This document shows positions 1-8,543 of a stretch of DNA of 55,570 nucleotides, piece by piece. This DNA is from an uncultured Coprococcus sp. (GTDB taxonomy: Bacteria > Bacillota > Clostridia > Lachnospirales > Lachnospiraceae). The stretch lies in assembly GCA_900548215.1 (NCBI GenBank), contig URJI01000005.1, positions 1 to 55,570 on the forward strand, written 5' to 3'. A model generated the notes under the pieces. The model saw only the letters and a list, made by a program, of their open reading frames with translations, did not search any database and was not told the origin of the DNA. The translations under genes and the position numbers were made by a program. Every line of letters begins with the position of its first letter. The first letter of the stretch is position 1.

Positions 1-822
1 GATTGCCATAGGAAGCATGAGAGTTGCCCGTTCGTAAGGAATTCCATATTTTTCAGACAGAACCTCCGGAGTTGTCTCCACCACCTTATGATAAAGCACC
101 CTGAACTGATCCCTTGTGATATTATTATCTATCCCAAGTTCAGGTCCAACCTTCTTCAAATTCACTATTCCATCTCCGATTGCAATTATACTTTTGATGT
201 CTTTATCATTTATAAAGAGGTTTCTGAATTCTTCTATGAAATTAGACACATACTCCTCCATGATATTTTCAAGGGCAACTGTGTCCGCACCATACTTCGC
301 CAGATAATCCCGGATTCTGACCGCTCCTATCGGAAGGTTCTGGGTCTGTATGAGATTTTGCCTGTCAAATATAGATATCTGAACACTTCCCGCGCCTATA
401 TCCAGAAGCGCCCTGTTCTTGATGCCATCCTCCGCCATGCCAGATTTTGCAGCGTAGGCCTTGTAATTCATAAATCTCTGTTCCGAATTGCTGAGCACCA
501 CCACTTCTATTCCAGTATGCTGTTTTATACGTTCAAGAACCATAATCGAATTTTCGGCTTCTCTGACAGCAGACGATGCATACGCTCTGTAATCGCGGAC
601 ATCATACTCCTTCATCTTTCTCTTGAAACGATTGAGGATATCACACACCTTCACTATGGACTCCTCTGTTATCTTGCCGCTATTATACGTATCACTTCCC
701 AACTCTACTGTACTATTCACATAGTCCAGCTCCCTGGGACCTTTTTTAGGTGTGATCTCGTATATCTTCATCGACAGCTCATTTGAACCGACATCGATAG
801 CCGCAAATATCCTGTTTGCCAT
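1..822 (-). CDS. Ppx/GppA-family phosphatase, partial (C-terminus off the left edge)
   Basis: Reading the minus strand from the ATG at 822 gives an uninterrupted frame to the window edge (274 codons seen). The N-terminus carries the family phosphate-binding motif AIDVGSNELSMKIYEI and, near the middle, the second motif LLDIGAGSVQIS, both typical of the ASKHA-fold exopolyphosphatase / pppGpp phosphatase family. Members cleave phosphate from polyphosphate or (p)ppGpp; which substrate applies cannot be told here. The start is supported by AAAGGTGGGG just upstream. A full-length short-form protein is about 300 residues, so perhaps 30 or more residues are missing, and more if it is a longer form. 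It lies 49 bp downstream of the prephenate dehydratase gene on the same strand, so co-transcription is possible though the functions are unrelated. Confidence 0.88.
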   Translation of the reverse strand, partial: MANRIFAAIDVGSNELSMKIYEITPKKGPRELDYVNSTVELGSDTYNSGKITEESIVKVCDILNRFKRKMKEYDVRDYRAYASSAVREAENSIMVLERIKQHTGIEVVVLSNSEQRFMNYKAYAAKSGMAEDGIKNRALLDIGAGSVQISIFDRQNLIQTQNLPIGAVRIRDYLAKYGADTVALENIMEEYVSNFIEEFRNLFINDKDIKSIIAIGDGIVNLKKVGPELGIDNNITRDQFRVLYHKVVETTPEVLSEKYGIPYERATLMLPMAI

Positions 823-871
823 ATATACCCCACCTTTCTTATTTCAATCAGACGCATAAAATACGTCTGCA

Positions 872-1849
872 TCAGTATGTTCCTATTATCTTAAAATCCA
901 GAGAATCATTTCTTATACGGTCCAGAGCATCCACAGTTGCGTTGTCCTGAAGACTGCCCTCCAGCGTAATATAAAATGAATATTCCCATTTTCTTCCTCT
1001 AAGGGGTCTGGACTCTATACTAGTCATATTGAGGCCATCGTGCTTTATATGTCCAAGGATGCTGTAAAGAGTTCCGCTCTCATGCGGAAGAGAGAAACAT
1101 ATAGATACATTTGATGAGTTCTTCACATACTCTTTTTTCTTTGAAAGAATGATAAATCTCGTCGTGTTGTTCTCATTGTTCACTATGTCATCCCTAAGCA
1201 CCTTGAGCCCATATATATCTGCTGCAAGCCTGCTGGCTATGGCCGCCTGAGTTTTGTCTCTGTCATCTCTTACCTTGACAGCGCCAACCGCTGTGTTTGC
1301 CACCGGACACTGTGTATATCCCGCTGCAACAAGGAACTCACTGCACTGCATAAGCCCCTGCGGATGCGAATACACACTCCTGATATCAGTCAGCTCTGCA
1401 TCCGGAAGGCCCATGAGTGTATGGGCCACCTTCACCTCGTCACCGCCCACAACTGTAAGACCACTGCCACTTACCATATCATATATTCCATTTACGAATC
1501 CCGCAGACGAATTCTCTATAGGTAGGACTCCGTAATCTGCCTTCCCACTTCTGACAGTCTCTATCACATCTTCAAACTTTGGGACATTCATGCTCTTTAT
1601 ATCATTACCAAAATAGTCATGCATAGCCTGATGACTGTAAGCCCCCGGTACACCCTGGTATACAACTACAGTATTCTCGTCAATGTGCAGCCTGTCAACA
1701 GGGGTAAATCCGCCAGTCACATCCGGATCATCCCTCCCCGGCTGTCTGACATAACCATCTCTGCACACACTGTCTATGAGTCTGTTCTTCTCAGTGACAA
1801 GTCTCTGTATCTGTTCTTCTATATTATTTATCGCTTTCAACGTATCCAT
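872..1849 (-). CDS. pheA: Prephenate dehydratase with ACT domain (short N-terminal helix in place of a chorismate mutase)
   Basis: Converts prephenate to phenylpyruvate in phenylalanine synthesis. The catalytic domain starts near residue 60 (VVVYQGVPGAYSHQAM) and contains the family motif NNTTRFIIL, whose TRF threonine is catalytic. A C-terminal ACT domain has the Phe-binding ESRP motif (ESRPLRGRKWEYSFYITL) and HESGTLYSIL, so feedback inhibition by phenylalanine is expected. Residues 1-30 look like a single amphipathic helix resembling helix 1 of an AroQ chorismate mutase, but the remaining 50-60 residues of that domain are absent; instead a linker follows. It is therefore probably monofunctional, with a remnant of a fused P-protein. 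The ribosome site AAGGATC precedes the ATG. Confidence 0.92.
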   Translation of the reverse strand: MDTLKAINNIEEQIQRLVTEKNRLIDSVCRDGYVRQPGRDDPDVTGGFTPVDRLHIDENTVVVYQGVPGAYSHQAMHDYFGNDIKSMNVPKFEDVIETVRSGKADYGVLPIENSSAGFVNGIYDMVSGSGLTVVGGDEVKVAHTLMGLPDAELTDIRSVYSHPQGLMQCSEFLVAAGYTQCPVANTAVGAVKVRDDRDKTQAAIASRLAADIYGLKVLRDDIVNNENNTTRFIILSKKKEYVKNSSNVSICFSLPHESGTLYSILGHIKHDGLNMTSIESRPLRGRKWEYSFYITLEGSLQDNATVDALDRIRNDSLDFKIIGTY

Positions 1850-1902
1850 AATATTCCGATCCTTTAGTTATATATATTTGTAATGCAATATCGCTCAGGC
1901 AA

Positions 1903-2724
1903 TCACTCCTGCGTCTCAAGTCTCTCAAGCAGTTCGGACACAGTTGAACCCAATAGTGGATGTCTCTTATATCCTGCTATGGCCGAGAGCGGTCTGAGTA
2001 CAAACTCTCTCTTGTGCATCTCCACATGCGGAATGTGAAGTCTATGATCATCATATACAATATCATCATACAATAATATATCTATATCAAGGGTTCTAGG
2101 TCCCCAGTGTATGATCCGCTCCCTGCCAGCAGCAGATTCTATACCATTTACAAGATCCAGCAGTTCATCCGGAGAGAGAAGTGTCTCTATCTCCAGACAC
2201 CCATTTAGAAAGTCATCCTGCTCGACTCCGCCATACGGCTTGGTCTCTATAAAATCGGACACCTGCGTAACCTTTGTATATGGATCTTTGTTGAGCTCAT
2301 CTATGGCCATATCAAGATACGACTCACGATCACCCATATTGGATCCAAGCCCCAGATAAGCAATATGTTTCATCCTCGTTATAGATACCGACACGGTATC
2401 TACATGAACAAGTACCGGTGCCCACGGTTTTCTCACCGTCACATCCACTCCCCTGACATCCTCATATTTCAGCAGAATAAATGAGGCTATCTCCTCGGCA
2501 AGGGTCTCTATCAGTTTATAATTCCTGCCCTTCATGACTTTTAGTATATCATCACACACACAGCCATAGTTGACAGATTTCCTTATATCATCCGTCCTGC
2601 CGGCCCGTCTTGTAGACACCATCATAGATACGTCAACTATGAACTTCTGACCGAGAACATTCTCCTCCTGATATACTCCGTGATGTGCAAACACCTCAAG
2701 TCCGGTTATATTTATCCTGTCCAT
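1903..2724 (-). CDS. folBK: Fused dihydroneopterin aldolase / HPPK (FolB-FolK)
   Basis: Two consecutive enzymes of the pterin branch of folate synthesis in one 273-residue chain. Residues 1-117 are dihydroneopterin aldolase (GLEVFAHHGVYQEE, then YKLIETLAEEIASFIL and the C-terminal strand). From about residue 119 the sequence becomes 6-hydroxymethyl-dihydropterin pyrophosphokinase (AYLGLGSNMGDR, DFLNGCLEIETLLSPDELL, and the Mg-binding PRTLDIDILLYDD). The fused product would convert dihydroneopterin to the 6-hydroxymethyl pterin and pyrophosphorylate it for FolP. It sits 18 bp after folP, with GGAGG ahead of the ATG. FolB-FolK fusions are known in Firmicutes. Confidence 0.95.
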   Translation of the reverse strand: MDRINITGLEVFAHHGVYQEENVLGQKFIVDVSMMVSTRRAGRTDDIRKSVNYGCVCDDILKVMKGRNYKLIETLAEEIASFILLKYEDVRGVDVTVRKPWAPVLVHVDTVSVSITRMKHIAYLGLGSNMGDRESYLDMAIDELNKDPYTKVTQVSDFIETKPYGGVEQDDFLNGCLEIETLLSPDELLDLVNGIESAAGRERIIHWGPRTLDIDILLYDDIVYDDHRLHIPHVEMHKREFVLRPLSAIAGYKRHPLLGSTVSELLERLETQE

Positions 2725-2742
2725 ATCCTGCCTCCGATCCTG

Positions 2743-3552
2743 TTATCTGGCATTCAACATGGCATAAGTCATCTTGAGTGCTCTGTAATTACTCTCCACA
2801 TTGTGTACTCTGAAAAATGAACAGCCCTTCACAAGGCCCAGGACAGAAGTTGCCACCGTCCCCTCTTCCCTCTCTGTGACGGGAAGATCAAGGGTAAGTC
2901 CTATCATTGATTTTCTCGAAGTTCCGAGGAGTATAGGCATATTCCACTTATGAAGAATCTCAAGATTGTTCATAAGCAGAAGATTCTGATGCAGATCCTT
3001 TGCAAATCCTATTCCAGGGTCAACCATGATCTTATCCCTGTCAATCCCTGCTGCAAATGCAAGCTTCACTGACTCGTCCAGATCCGCCACAACATCATCC
3101 AGATAATTCGTGTAATCTGTATTTTTCCTATTATGCATGATGCAGCAAGCCTTATCATATTTAGCTATCACACCAGCCATATTTTTATCATACTTAAGTC
3201 CCCAGATATCATTTATCAGATCTGCCCCCGCCTTTATACCAGCCTCAGCAACAGTCGATTTATAAGTGTCCAGTGACACAGGAACATCAAAATTCTTCTT
3301 TATGGCTTCTATGATCGGCGCTGTTCTCTCTATCTCCTCATCGTCGGATATCATGGTATATCCGGGTCTTGTGGATTCACCGCCTACATCTATGATATCA
3401 GCTCCCTGACCGATCATCTCCTCCGTGGCAGCAAGTGCCGAGGCCAGCGAATTGTGTTGTCCCCCATCAGAAAATGAATCCGGCGTCACATTGAGGATTC
3501 CCATGATATATGGTCTGCCATCCATGTCAAATATCTTGTCTGCTATCTTCAT
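2743..3552 (-). CDS. folP: Dihydropteroate synthase
   Basis: Joins 6-hydroxymethyl-dihydropterin pyrophosphate to p-aminobenzoate. Both family signatures are present: YIMGILNVTPDSFSDGG near residue 15 and GADIIDVGGESTRPG near residue 50, followed by PVSLDTYKS, DLINDIWG and the C-terminal SRKSM and VHN motifs. The length of 269 residues is normal. AAGGGAG precedes the ATG. It follows the HD-hydrolase gene by 18 bp and precedes folBK by 18 bp, so all are clearly one operon. This enzyme is the sulfonamide target in the family; no obvious change at the conserved loops was noticed. Confidence 0.97.
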   Translation of the reverse strand: MKIADKIFDMDGRPYIMGILNVTPDSFSDGGQHNSLASALAATEEMIGQGADIIDVGGESTRPGYTMISDDEEIERTAPIIEAIKKNFDVPVSLDTYKSTVAEAGIKAGADLINDIWGLKYDKNMAGVIAKYDKACCIMHNRKNTDYTNYLDDVVADLDESVKLAFAAGIDRDKIMVDPGIGFAKDLHQNLLLMNNLEILHKWNMPILLGTSRKSMIGLTLDLPVTEREEGTVATSVLGLVKGCSFFRVHNVESNYRALKMTYAMLNAR

Positions 3553-3570
3553 AGTTTTATTCTCCCTTAA

Positions 3571-4062
3571 TTAGTATCTTATCTTCAGATTTCTCTCTGC
3601 GTCAGGCCAATAGCACTCATCTGACGCCGTACAGTCAAAACAAGTTCTGGACTGCTTGTCCGCTCTGTACAGAATATAACTGAGTCCTTTCCTCGTATCG
3701 CCATCAGTGTTATGTGATCCTATGGCATCACATATCATATCCGTATCCCTCTCATCAAACCCGCATTCCCTGAGTATCTCTCCCGCAAGCTCCACACTCA
3801 GGAGGTGGTGTTGCACGCCACTCTCCTCCGGGTCAGCCCTGCCTATATCGTGAAGAAGCGCTGCTGCATATATATATTCTTTTTCAATGCCCATGTCTTC
3901 TTCAAGGCACATGATATACGCTATCCTGGCAACGTCAAAGCAGTGGTCGAGTCCATGCCTGCAAAATATGCGGTCTCTCTCCTTATCCTTTATAACAGCC
4001 ATAAGTCTGCCGTATTTATCATTAAACAGTATCCTGTTTACTCTGTCCATGCCAGTATCCAT
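3571..4062 (-). CDS. HD-domain metal-dependent phosphohydrolase in the folate operon
   Basis: A 163-residue HD-superfamily protein. Metal ligands seen are His40 (GLDHCFDVARI), the His-Asp pair at 71-72 (ALLHDIGRADPEES) and downstream His/Asp residues in CDAIGSH. The C-terminus has a conserved Cys-rich tail, TCFDCTASDECYWPD, common in this subgroup. I chose the ATG at 4062, which overlaps the folC stop (TGATG) and has AGGAG six bases upstream, over a TTG one codon earlier. The substrate is unknown. Its place between folC and folP suggests a step on a pterin phosphate, and a distantly related HD enzyme (MptB) acts on dihydroneopterin cyclic phosphate in archaea; that link is an inference. Confidence 0.85.
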   Translation of the reverse strand: MDTGMDRVNRILFNDKYGRLMAVIKDKERDRIFCRHGLDHCFDVARIAYIMCLEEDMGIEKEYIYAAALLHDIGRADPEESGVQHHLLSVELAGEILRECGFDERDTDMICDAIGSHNTDGDTRKGLSYILYRADKQSRTCFDCTASDECYWPDAERNLKIRY

Positions 4063-5366
4063 CAATCTCTCCTATAGCCTCCAAGTTCCGCCTTGTCAAT
4101 GACCGGTCCTATAAATGACAATGACCCAAATATGATAATTACCGGAGCGTCCATATCTTCTGCGATATCCATTGCCTGATATACCGCATCATCAACCACT
4201 TCCTGTACATACACAGAATCTATATACTGCTTTGCAAGATTCGCAAGGACATTCCTGTCAAGTGCTCTCGGGTTTTCCGGCTGTACTGCTATAAAATGCT
4301 TTGCCCGTGGCATAAGCATCCGGAGCATACAGTCATAATCCTTATCCTTAAATACCCCGCATATATATATAAGTTCCCTGTCTGCGAAGTATTGATCTAT
4401 ATTCTTCCTGAGAGATTCCCATCCTCCTGGATTGTGTGCTCCGTCCACATATATATCAGGCGTACTGGATATCTTCTGAAATCGACCTTTCCACATCGTC
4501 TGTGATATTCCGGCCTGAATATCATCGTCATCTATCCCATAGCCAAGTCTCTGCATCAGTCTTGCAGTACACACTGCGACTGCACTGTTATACACCTGAT
4601 ATATACCGGGCACAGATACGCTATAACTTCTTCCCCCATACTCATATCTGCTCCCATCAAGATCCGTCCTCATGATCGTTATATCGTCCATGCTGACCAT
4701 AACAGATGTATCTTCTGTTCCATTCTCTCTTTTTTTCTCCTGCCACATGCTGAGGAGTTCTTCCGGTACAGGATAAGATACACATGGTACTCCCTTTTTC
4801 ATTATACCCAGCTTCTGTTCATATATCTTCTCAAGGGAATCTCCCAGAAACGCCATATGATCCATACTTATGCTCGCTATGATCGTACACACAGGTCTGT
4901 CACATACATTTGTCGCATCAAGCAGGCCTCCCATGCCGGTCTCTAGCAGGAGAAAATCCACCGCCATATCCTTAAAATAGCAGAATGCTATCGCCGTCTC
5001 CGTCTCAAATGAAGTCGGCCTGTCAAAGCCATCTTTCACCATGCCATCAGCCGCCTGTTTCACCTTATCAAGATATATTGCAAAGTCATCCTCCTGCATG
5101 TATCTCCTGTTTATCTGAAACCGTTCAAGATAAGTAAATACCGTCGGTGATATATATCTTCCAACCGAAAAACCTGCGCACTCCAGTATCTCATCAAGGA
5201 ATGCACATATGGAACCTTTGCCATTCGTACCCGCAATATGAATAACTCTCACATCATTCTGCGGGTTTCCGAGCCGTTTAAGCAGTTCTTTTATATTCGT
5301 AAGGCCCAGAACACTTCCGAGAGTATTCGTATATTCAATATAGGCCATCGCTTCATCATAAGTCAT
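4062..5366 (-). CDS. folC: Folylpolyglutamate synthase / dihydrofolate synthase
   Basis: Mur-ligase-family enzyme that adds glutamate to dihydropteroate and/or to folates. The 434-residue chain has the nucleotide loop HIAGTNGKGSICAFL near residue 45, LLETGMGGLLDATN, the SISMDHMAFLGDSLEKI segment typical of FolC, and YVDGAHNPGGWESL that starts the C-terminal ligase domain. It is the first gene of the folate block; its TGA overlaps the next start by one base, indicating translational coupling. It follows the deacetylase gene by 16 bp on the same strand, so transcription may begin further upstream. Confidence 0.95.
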   Translation of the reverse strand: MTYDEAMAYIEYTNTLGSVLGLTNIKELLKRLGNPQNDVRVIHIAGTNGKGSICAFLDEILECAGFSVGRYISPTVFTYLERFQINRRYMQEDDFAIYLDKVKQAADGMVKDGFDRPTSFETETAIAFCYFKDMAVDFLLLETGMGGLLDATNVCDRPVCTIIASISMDHMAFLGDSLEKIYEQKLGIMKKGVPCVSYPVPEELLSMWQEKKRENGTEDTSVMVSMDDITIMRTDLDGSRYEYGGRSYSVSVPGIYQVYNSAVAVCTARLMQRLGYGIDDDDIQAGISQTMWKGRFQKISSTPDIYVDGAHNPGGWESLRKNIDQYFADRELIYICGVFKDKDYDCMLRMLMPRAKHFIAVQPENPRALDRNVLANLAKQYIDSVYVQEVVDDAVYQAMDIAEDMDAPVIIIFGSLSFIGPVIDKAELGGYRRD

Positions 5367-5382
5367 ATTCTATCGGTCCTTC

Positions 5383-6201
5383 CTACCTGTGTCTCACAAG
5401 AGGCGCATCATCGTCTATCGCAAGCAGCTCATAACCTTCCGCCCTCAGACGGTCTATCAGCATCTGCAGTGACTCCACCGTACTGTGTCTGTTTGACAGA
5501 TCATGCATAAGTATGATCACATCATCATGTGCCGGCACATCTGACATAATATTCTCAACTAACTGCTCCGGTGTATAACTGTCACACACCGCATCGTTGT
5601 TAAGCGCATTCCAATCATAATACGTAAGTCCCTGACTCTCCACATATGATATGAGAGTATCCATATCCACATTCGATACAGTGTTGGAACTTCCTCCAGG
5701 AAAACGATAACAGGTACATCTCACACCCGTTACATCATACAATAAATTCCGCAATTCCTCAATATCTTCGGCAAAATCGTCCAGACTGGCATATATCTTG
5801 TCGTAATCATGAGTGTATGAATGAAGTCCCAGCGTGTGCCCTCTTTTTACTATATCTCTGTAATAATCATAATAACTCTCATCTCTTCCCACCACAAAAA
5901 ATGTTGCTTTAACGTTATTGTCATCAAGGATATCCAGAATCTCCCCTGTATTTTGTGAAGGTCCATCATCAAATGTAAGATATGCCCTTTTCATCTGTAC
6001 AGAATTTACAGGTTTTACTGTTCCCGCTGATTCTTCAACAACACCTGCACCCTCCGTCCTGTAAAAACCCCATTTAGACTGACTTATTATGTAGTAGCAA
6101 CAAAAAATAATCGCAAGAATTATCGCTATCGCCAGCATTATGTACTGCCAGTACCCTTCTATTTCCTGCACAGCATCAACTTTTTTCAATTTAATCTCCA
6201 C
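5383..6201 (-). CDS. Membrane-anchored polysaccharide deacetylase (NodB domain)
   Basis: One N-terminal transmembrane helix (about residues 17-40) followed by an extracytoplasmic NodB-homology domain. Catalytic motifs are visible: AYLTFDDGPSQNT (catalytic and metal Asp pair), TLGLHSYTHDY (metal His pair), CYRFPGGSSNTV, and near the end VIILMHDLSNRHSTVESL. This pattern fits peptidoglycan N-acetylglucosamine or similar deacetylases (PgdA/PdaA-like) acting on the cell wall. The frame opens with GTG at 6201 and no good ribosome site was seen, so the exact start is uncertain; the next ATG would fall inside the membrane helix. It is the first gene of the minus-strand run that continues into folC. 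Confidence 0.9.
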   Translation of the reverse strand: MEIKLKKVDAVQEIEGYWQYIMLAIAIILAIIFCCYYIISQSKWGFYRTEGAGVVEESAGTVKPVNSVQMKRAYLTFDDGPSQNTGEILDILDDNNVKATFFVVGRDESYYDYYRDIVKRGHTLGLHSYTHDYDKIYASLDDFAEDIEELRNLLYDVTGVRCTCYRFPGGSSNTVSNVDMDTLISYVESQGLTYYDWNALNNDAVCDSYTPEQLVENIMSDVPAHDDVIILMHDLSNRHSTVESLQMLIDRLRAEGYELLAIDDDAPLVRHR

Positions 6202-6322
6202 GCTTTGCCTGTTTTTTCTATTATATTATTAACATTCCCTTATTATGAATTTTGATAAGTGCGAATATTTTTTTTGCAAAAGGAAAATATATATAACAAA
6301 TATCAAAACAAGGAGATCAAAA

Positions 6323-6856
6323 ATGAATAAACATTTTATACTCACATTGTGCATGGCATTGACCATGATTCTTTTCTGCGGATGTGGAAATTCCGGAAAT
6401 CAAGGAAGCTCTACAAGCACCGGGTCCTCCTCAACTTCATCTACAACTTCAGAGGGCACTACAGGTAATTCATCAGGCTCTGACAAAGGCATAGTAGGTG
6501 GTGCCGGAGATGCGGTAAAAGATGTTGCCGACGGTGTAGCTGACGGAATAAAAGACGTAGTGGACGGAGCAGAAAATACTGTTTCAGGCATATTCGGTTC
6601 ATTCGATGATGCCCAGAACTGGTTCATGAACCAACTTCCGGCAGAAGACGGACGTTTTCAGATCACAAACAGCGACAAAGACCTTACCAGATTCTCCGAT
6701 GGAAAAACAGGTTATCATATAGAACTCCATGACAACAACAGAAATGGCGATACAAAAGTTGGTGATTTCTATATAGATCCACAGGACGGCAAGGTTTACC
6801 GATCAGACGAACACGGCAAGACTTTCTCCGAATACGACTTCTCCGATTTCAAGTAA
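6323..6856 (+). CDS. Small secreted lipoprotein
   Basis: The protein begins at the ATG at 6323, with AAGGAG seven bases upstream; an in-frame ATG at 6245 lacks a ribosome site and would bury the signal peptide. The first 25 residues are a lipoprotein signal (ALTMILFCGCGNSG) with the lipidated cysteine about residue 22-24. A Ser/Thr/Gly-rich linker follows, then a helical stretch (AVKDVADGVADGIKDVVDG) and a C-terminal part of about 70 residues with YHIELHDNNRNGDTKVGDFYID. No known function is recognised. It is a single-gene unit ended by the terminator at 6891 and is divergent from the deacetylase. Confidence 0.85.
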   Translation: MNKHFILTLCMALTMILFCGCGNSGNQGSSTSTGSSSTSSTTSEGTTGNSSGSDKGIVGGAGDAVKDVADGVADGIKDVVDGAENTVSGIFGSFDDAQNWFMNQLPAEDGRFQITNSDKDLTRFSDGKTGYHIELHDNNRNGDTKVGDFYIDPQDGKVYRSDEHGKTFSEYDFSDFK

Positions 6857-6890
6857 CAGCAAAGTCATACCGCTTCCAGATTATATAGCA

Positions 6891-6927
6891 ACAAAACCGT
6901 GAATAACATTGTTACTCACGGTTTTGT
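6891..6927. terminator. Bidirectional intrinsic terminator
   Basis: The inverted repeat ACAAAACCGTGA ... TCACGGTTTTGT lies between the convergent lipoprotein gene and the 6948-7301 gene and can serve both. Confidence 0.75.
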
Positions 6928-6947
6928 CTATATATCTCTTGATATTC

Positions 6948-7301
6948 CTATCTGTCTCTGAAAACTTTTATACCTGACTTCTCCATCATCCGGTCATATT
7001 GATCGTACATATACTGCACGCTGTTCTCAAGCAGATGATAGTGCATGATATATGGCACAAGCAGAACCATAAATGCCAGAGCCAGTATGAGCAGCGAGAT
7101 ATTTGATGTAACCACAAATGCTATACATGTCACAACTGTCAATATCGCAAAAAGCACAAGCACAATAAGATGTATAAGTCTTTCATGCATAAAAAATCCT
7201 ATCTGCTTCAGATGAAGTTCTGACTCACGTCCAAAATCCACATCATCTCTTTCAAGAAGTCCGTCTATATATGCAAGATATCTCTTTATCCTCTTTGCCA
7301 T
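6948..7301 (-). CDS. Small two-helix membrane protein, unknown function
   Basis: 117 residues with a charged N-terminus (AKRIKRYLAYIDGLLERDD), two adjacent transmembrane helices (about 42-65 and 68-88, rich in Leu, Ile and Val) and a charged cytoplasmic tail ending in IKVFRDR. The ATG at 7301 has AAGGTG eight bases upstream. It follows the 161-residue unknown gene by 33 bp and is last in its run before a terminator. No family is recognised. Confidence 0.75.
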   Translation of the reverse strand: MAKRIKRYLAYIDGLLERDDVDFGRESELHLKQIGFFMHERLIHLIVLVLFAILTVVTCIAFVVTSNISLLILALAFMVLLVPYIMHYHLLENSVQYMYDQYDRMMEKSGIKVFRDR

Positions 7302-7334
7302 CTTCCATTCACCTTCTCCGCACGCAATGTCATG

Positions 7335-7820
7335 CTAGTTCTGCACCTTGTTCATGAAATGCTCCCACTCAGCCACCACCTTGTCATAGTAAAAACTAAA
7401 AACATATGATTCCTCTTCCACGTCAACTATGAGCTGAAAACACTTTCTTCCGTCATCCTTTATGCTGTCCTTCGGCTGTCCGGCAAAGAATATCGGGCTG
7501 CCTGCAAAACCAGCCAGGACCTTATCATAATCCGACGAATCAACCGGTTCATCTGGAACCTTCTCCAGCAGGACATCGTTTGCATCATAGTAACTGTGTC
7601 CTTCCAGAAGCAGTGCCTCTATCTCAGGTTCCACAAATCTGATCTGCATATCGCTGACATATCTGTCAGTATAAAGCTCATTTGCCGAATTATTCTCCCT
7701 GACTATGGCACCATCCAGCTCAAATACAAGTATTCCCTGTTTCTCTGAATAATTGCATCTTGTGATAGTCGCATCCCTGAACGAGAATGTATCTATCTCA
7801 TCAACGCTCTTATACTTCAT
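7335..7820 (-). CDS. Conserved-looking hypothetical protein (161 aa)
   Basis: An acidic, soluble protein with no signal peptide or membrane segment. AAGGAGG lies a proper distance before the ATG at 7820, so it is surely translated. The predicted secondary structure alternates beta strands (FRDATITRCNYSEKQGILVFEL, CFQLIVDVEEESYVFSFYYD), hinting at a beta-rich fold. No catalytic motif or named family is recognised. It lies between the ThrH-like phosphatase (36 bp upstream) and the small membrane protein, probably one transcript. Confidence 0.75.
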   Translation of the reverse strand: MKYKSVDEIDTFSFRDATITRCNYSEKQGILVFELDGAIVRENNSANELYTDRYVSDMQIRFVEPEIEALLLEGHSYYDANDVLLEKVPDEPVDSSDYDKVLAGFAGSPIFFAGQPKDSIKDDGRKCFQLIVDVEEESYVFSFYYDKVVAEWEHFMNKVQN

Positions 7821-7856
7821 GACAAAACCTCCTTGTATAACATCCAGCCATGAATA

Positions 7857-8459
7857 TTAATCCATCGCCTTCTTGATAGCTGCAAGAAGTTCGTCATATG
7901 TCTCAAATGCCTCAAGATCCGGGTTGTCAGCCTTTATCTGATCTGTGCTCTTGAACAGGAATCCCGCTTTGCTGGCATATATCATTCCAAGATCGTTGTG
8001 GCTGTCACCGCTGGCGATCGTGTCGTAACCTATAGACTGAAGCGCCTTAACAGTAGTAAGCTTAGACTGCGGGCAGCGCATCTTGAAGCCTGTGATCTCT
8101 CCATCATCCGCCACGATAAGCTCATTGCAGAATATAGTTGGATAGCCCAGCTTCTTCATGAGCGGTCCTGCGAACTGTGAAAAAGTATCACTGATGATTA
8201 TCACCTGACCGATGGAACGAAGTTCGTCCAGAAACTCCTTTGCGCCCGGAATAGGATCTATCTTTGCTATGGTCTCCTGTATCTCCTTAAGTCCAAGTCC
8301 GTGCTCTTTCAGTATTCCAAGTCTCCAGTTCATGAGCTTGTCATAATCAGGCTCATCCCTTGTCGTTCTCTTTAATTCAGGAATTCCACTTGCCTCAGCA
8401 AATGCTATCCATATCTCAGGTACCAATACTCCTTCAAGATCAAGGCATGTTATATACAT
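7857..8459 (-). CDS. thrH: ThrH-type HAD phosphatase (phosphoserine phosphatase / homoserine phosphotransferase)
   Basis: The chain opens with MYITCLDLEGVLVPEIWIAF, close to Pseudomonas ThrH, in which the nucleophile motif is DLEG rather than the usual DxDxT. Other HAD motifs are present: IIISDTFSQF (motif II Ser/Thr region), a conserved Lys in CPQSKLTTV, and ASGDSHNDLGMI (metal Asp pair). Known members dephosphorylate phosphoserine and can transfer phosphate to homoserine. I start at the ATG at 8459, which has GGAGG nine bases upstream and matches the family N-terminus; the frame is open 14 codons further without support. Confidence 0.88.
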   Translation of the reverse strand: MYITCLDLEGVLVPEIWIAFAEASGIPELKRTTRDEPDYDKLMNWRLGILKEHGLGLKEIQETIAKIDPIPGAKEFLDELRSIGQVIIISDTFSQFAGPLMKKLGYPTIFCNELIVADDGEITGFKMRCPQSKLTTVKALQSIGYDTIASGDSHNDLGMIYASKAGFLFKSTDQIKADNPDLEAFETYDELLAAIKKAMD

Positions 8460-8543
8460 ATATCTTATCCTCCGTATTCTATTCTCAGGATCTGCATTCA
8501 AATCCCCTGTTATGCTCTGTCATTATAACACGAAGCACAGTCT

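Noticed and set aside
88..786. Plus-strand frame of 232 codons
   Set aside because: It is the shadow of the Ppx/GppA gene on the other strand, which has a clear family match and ribosome site.
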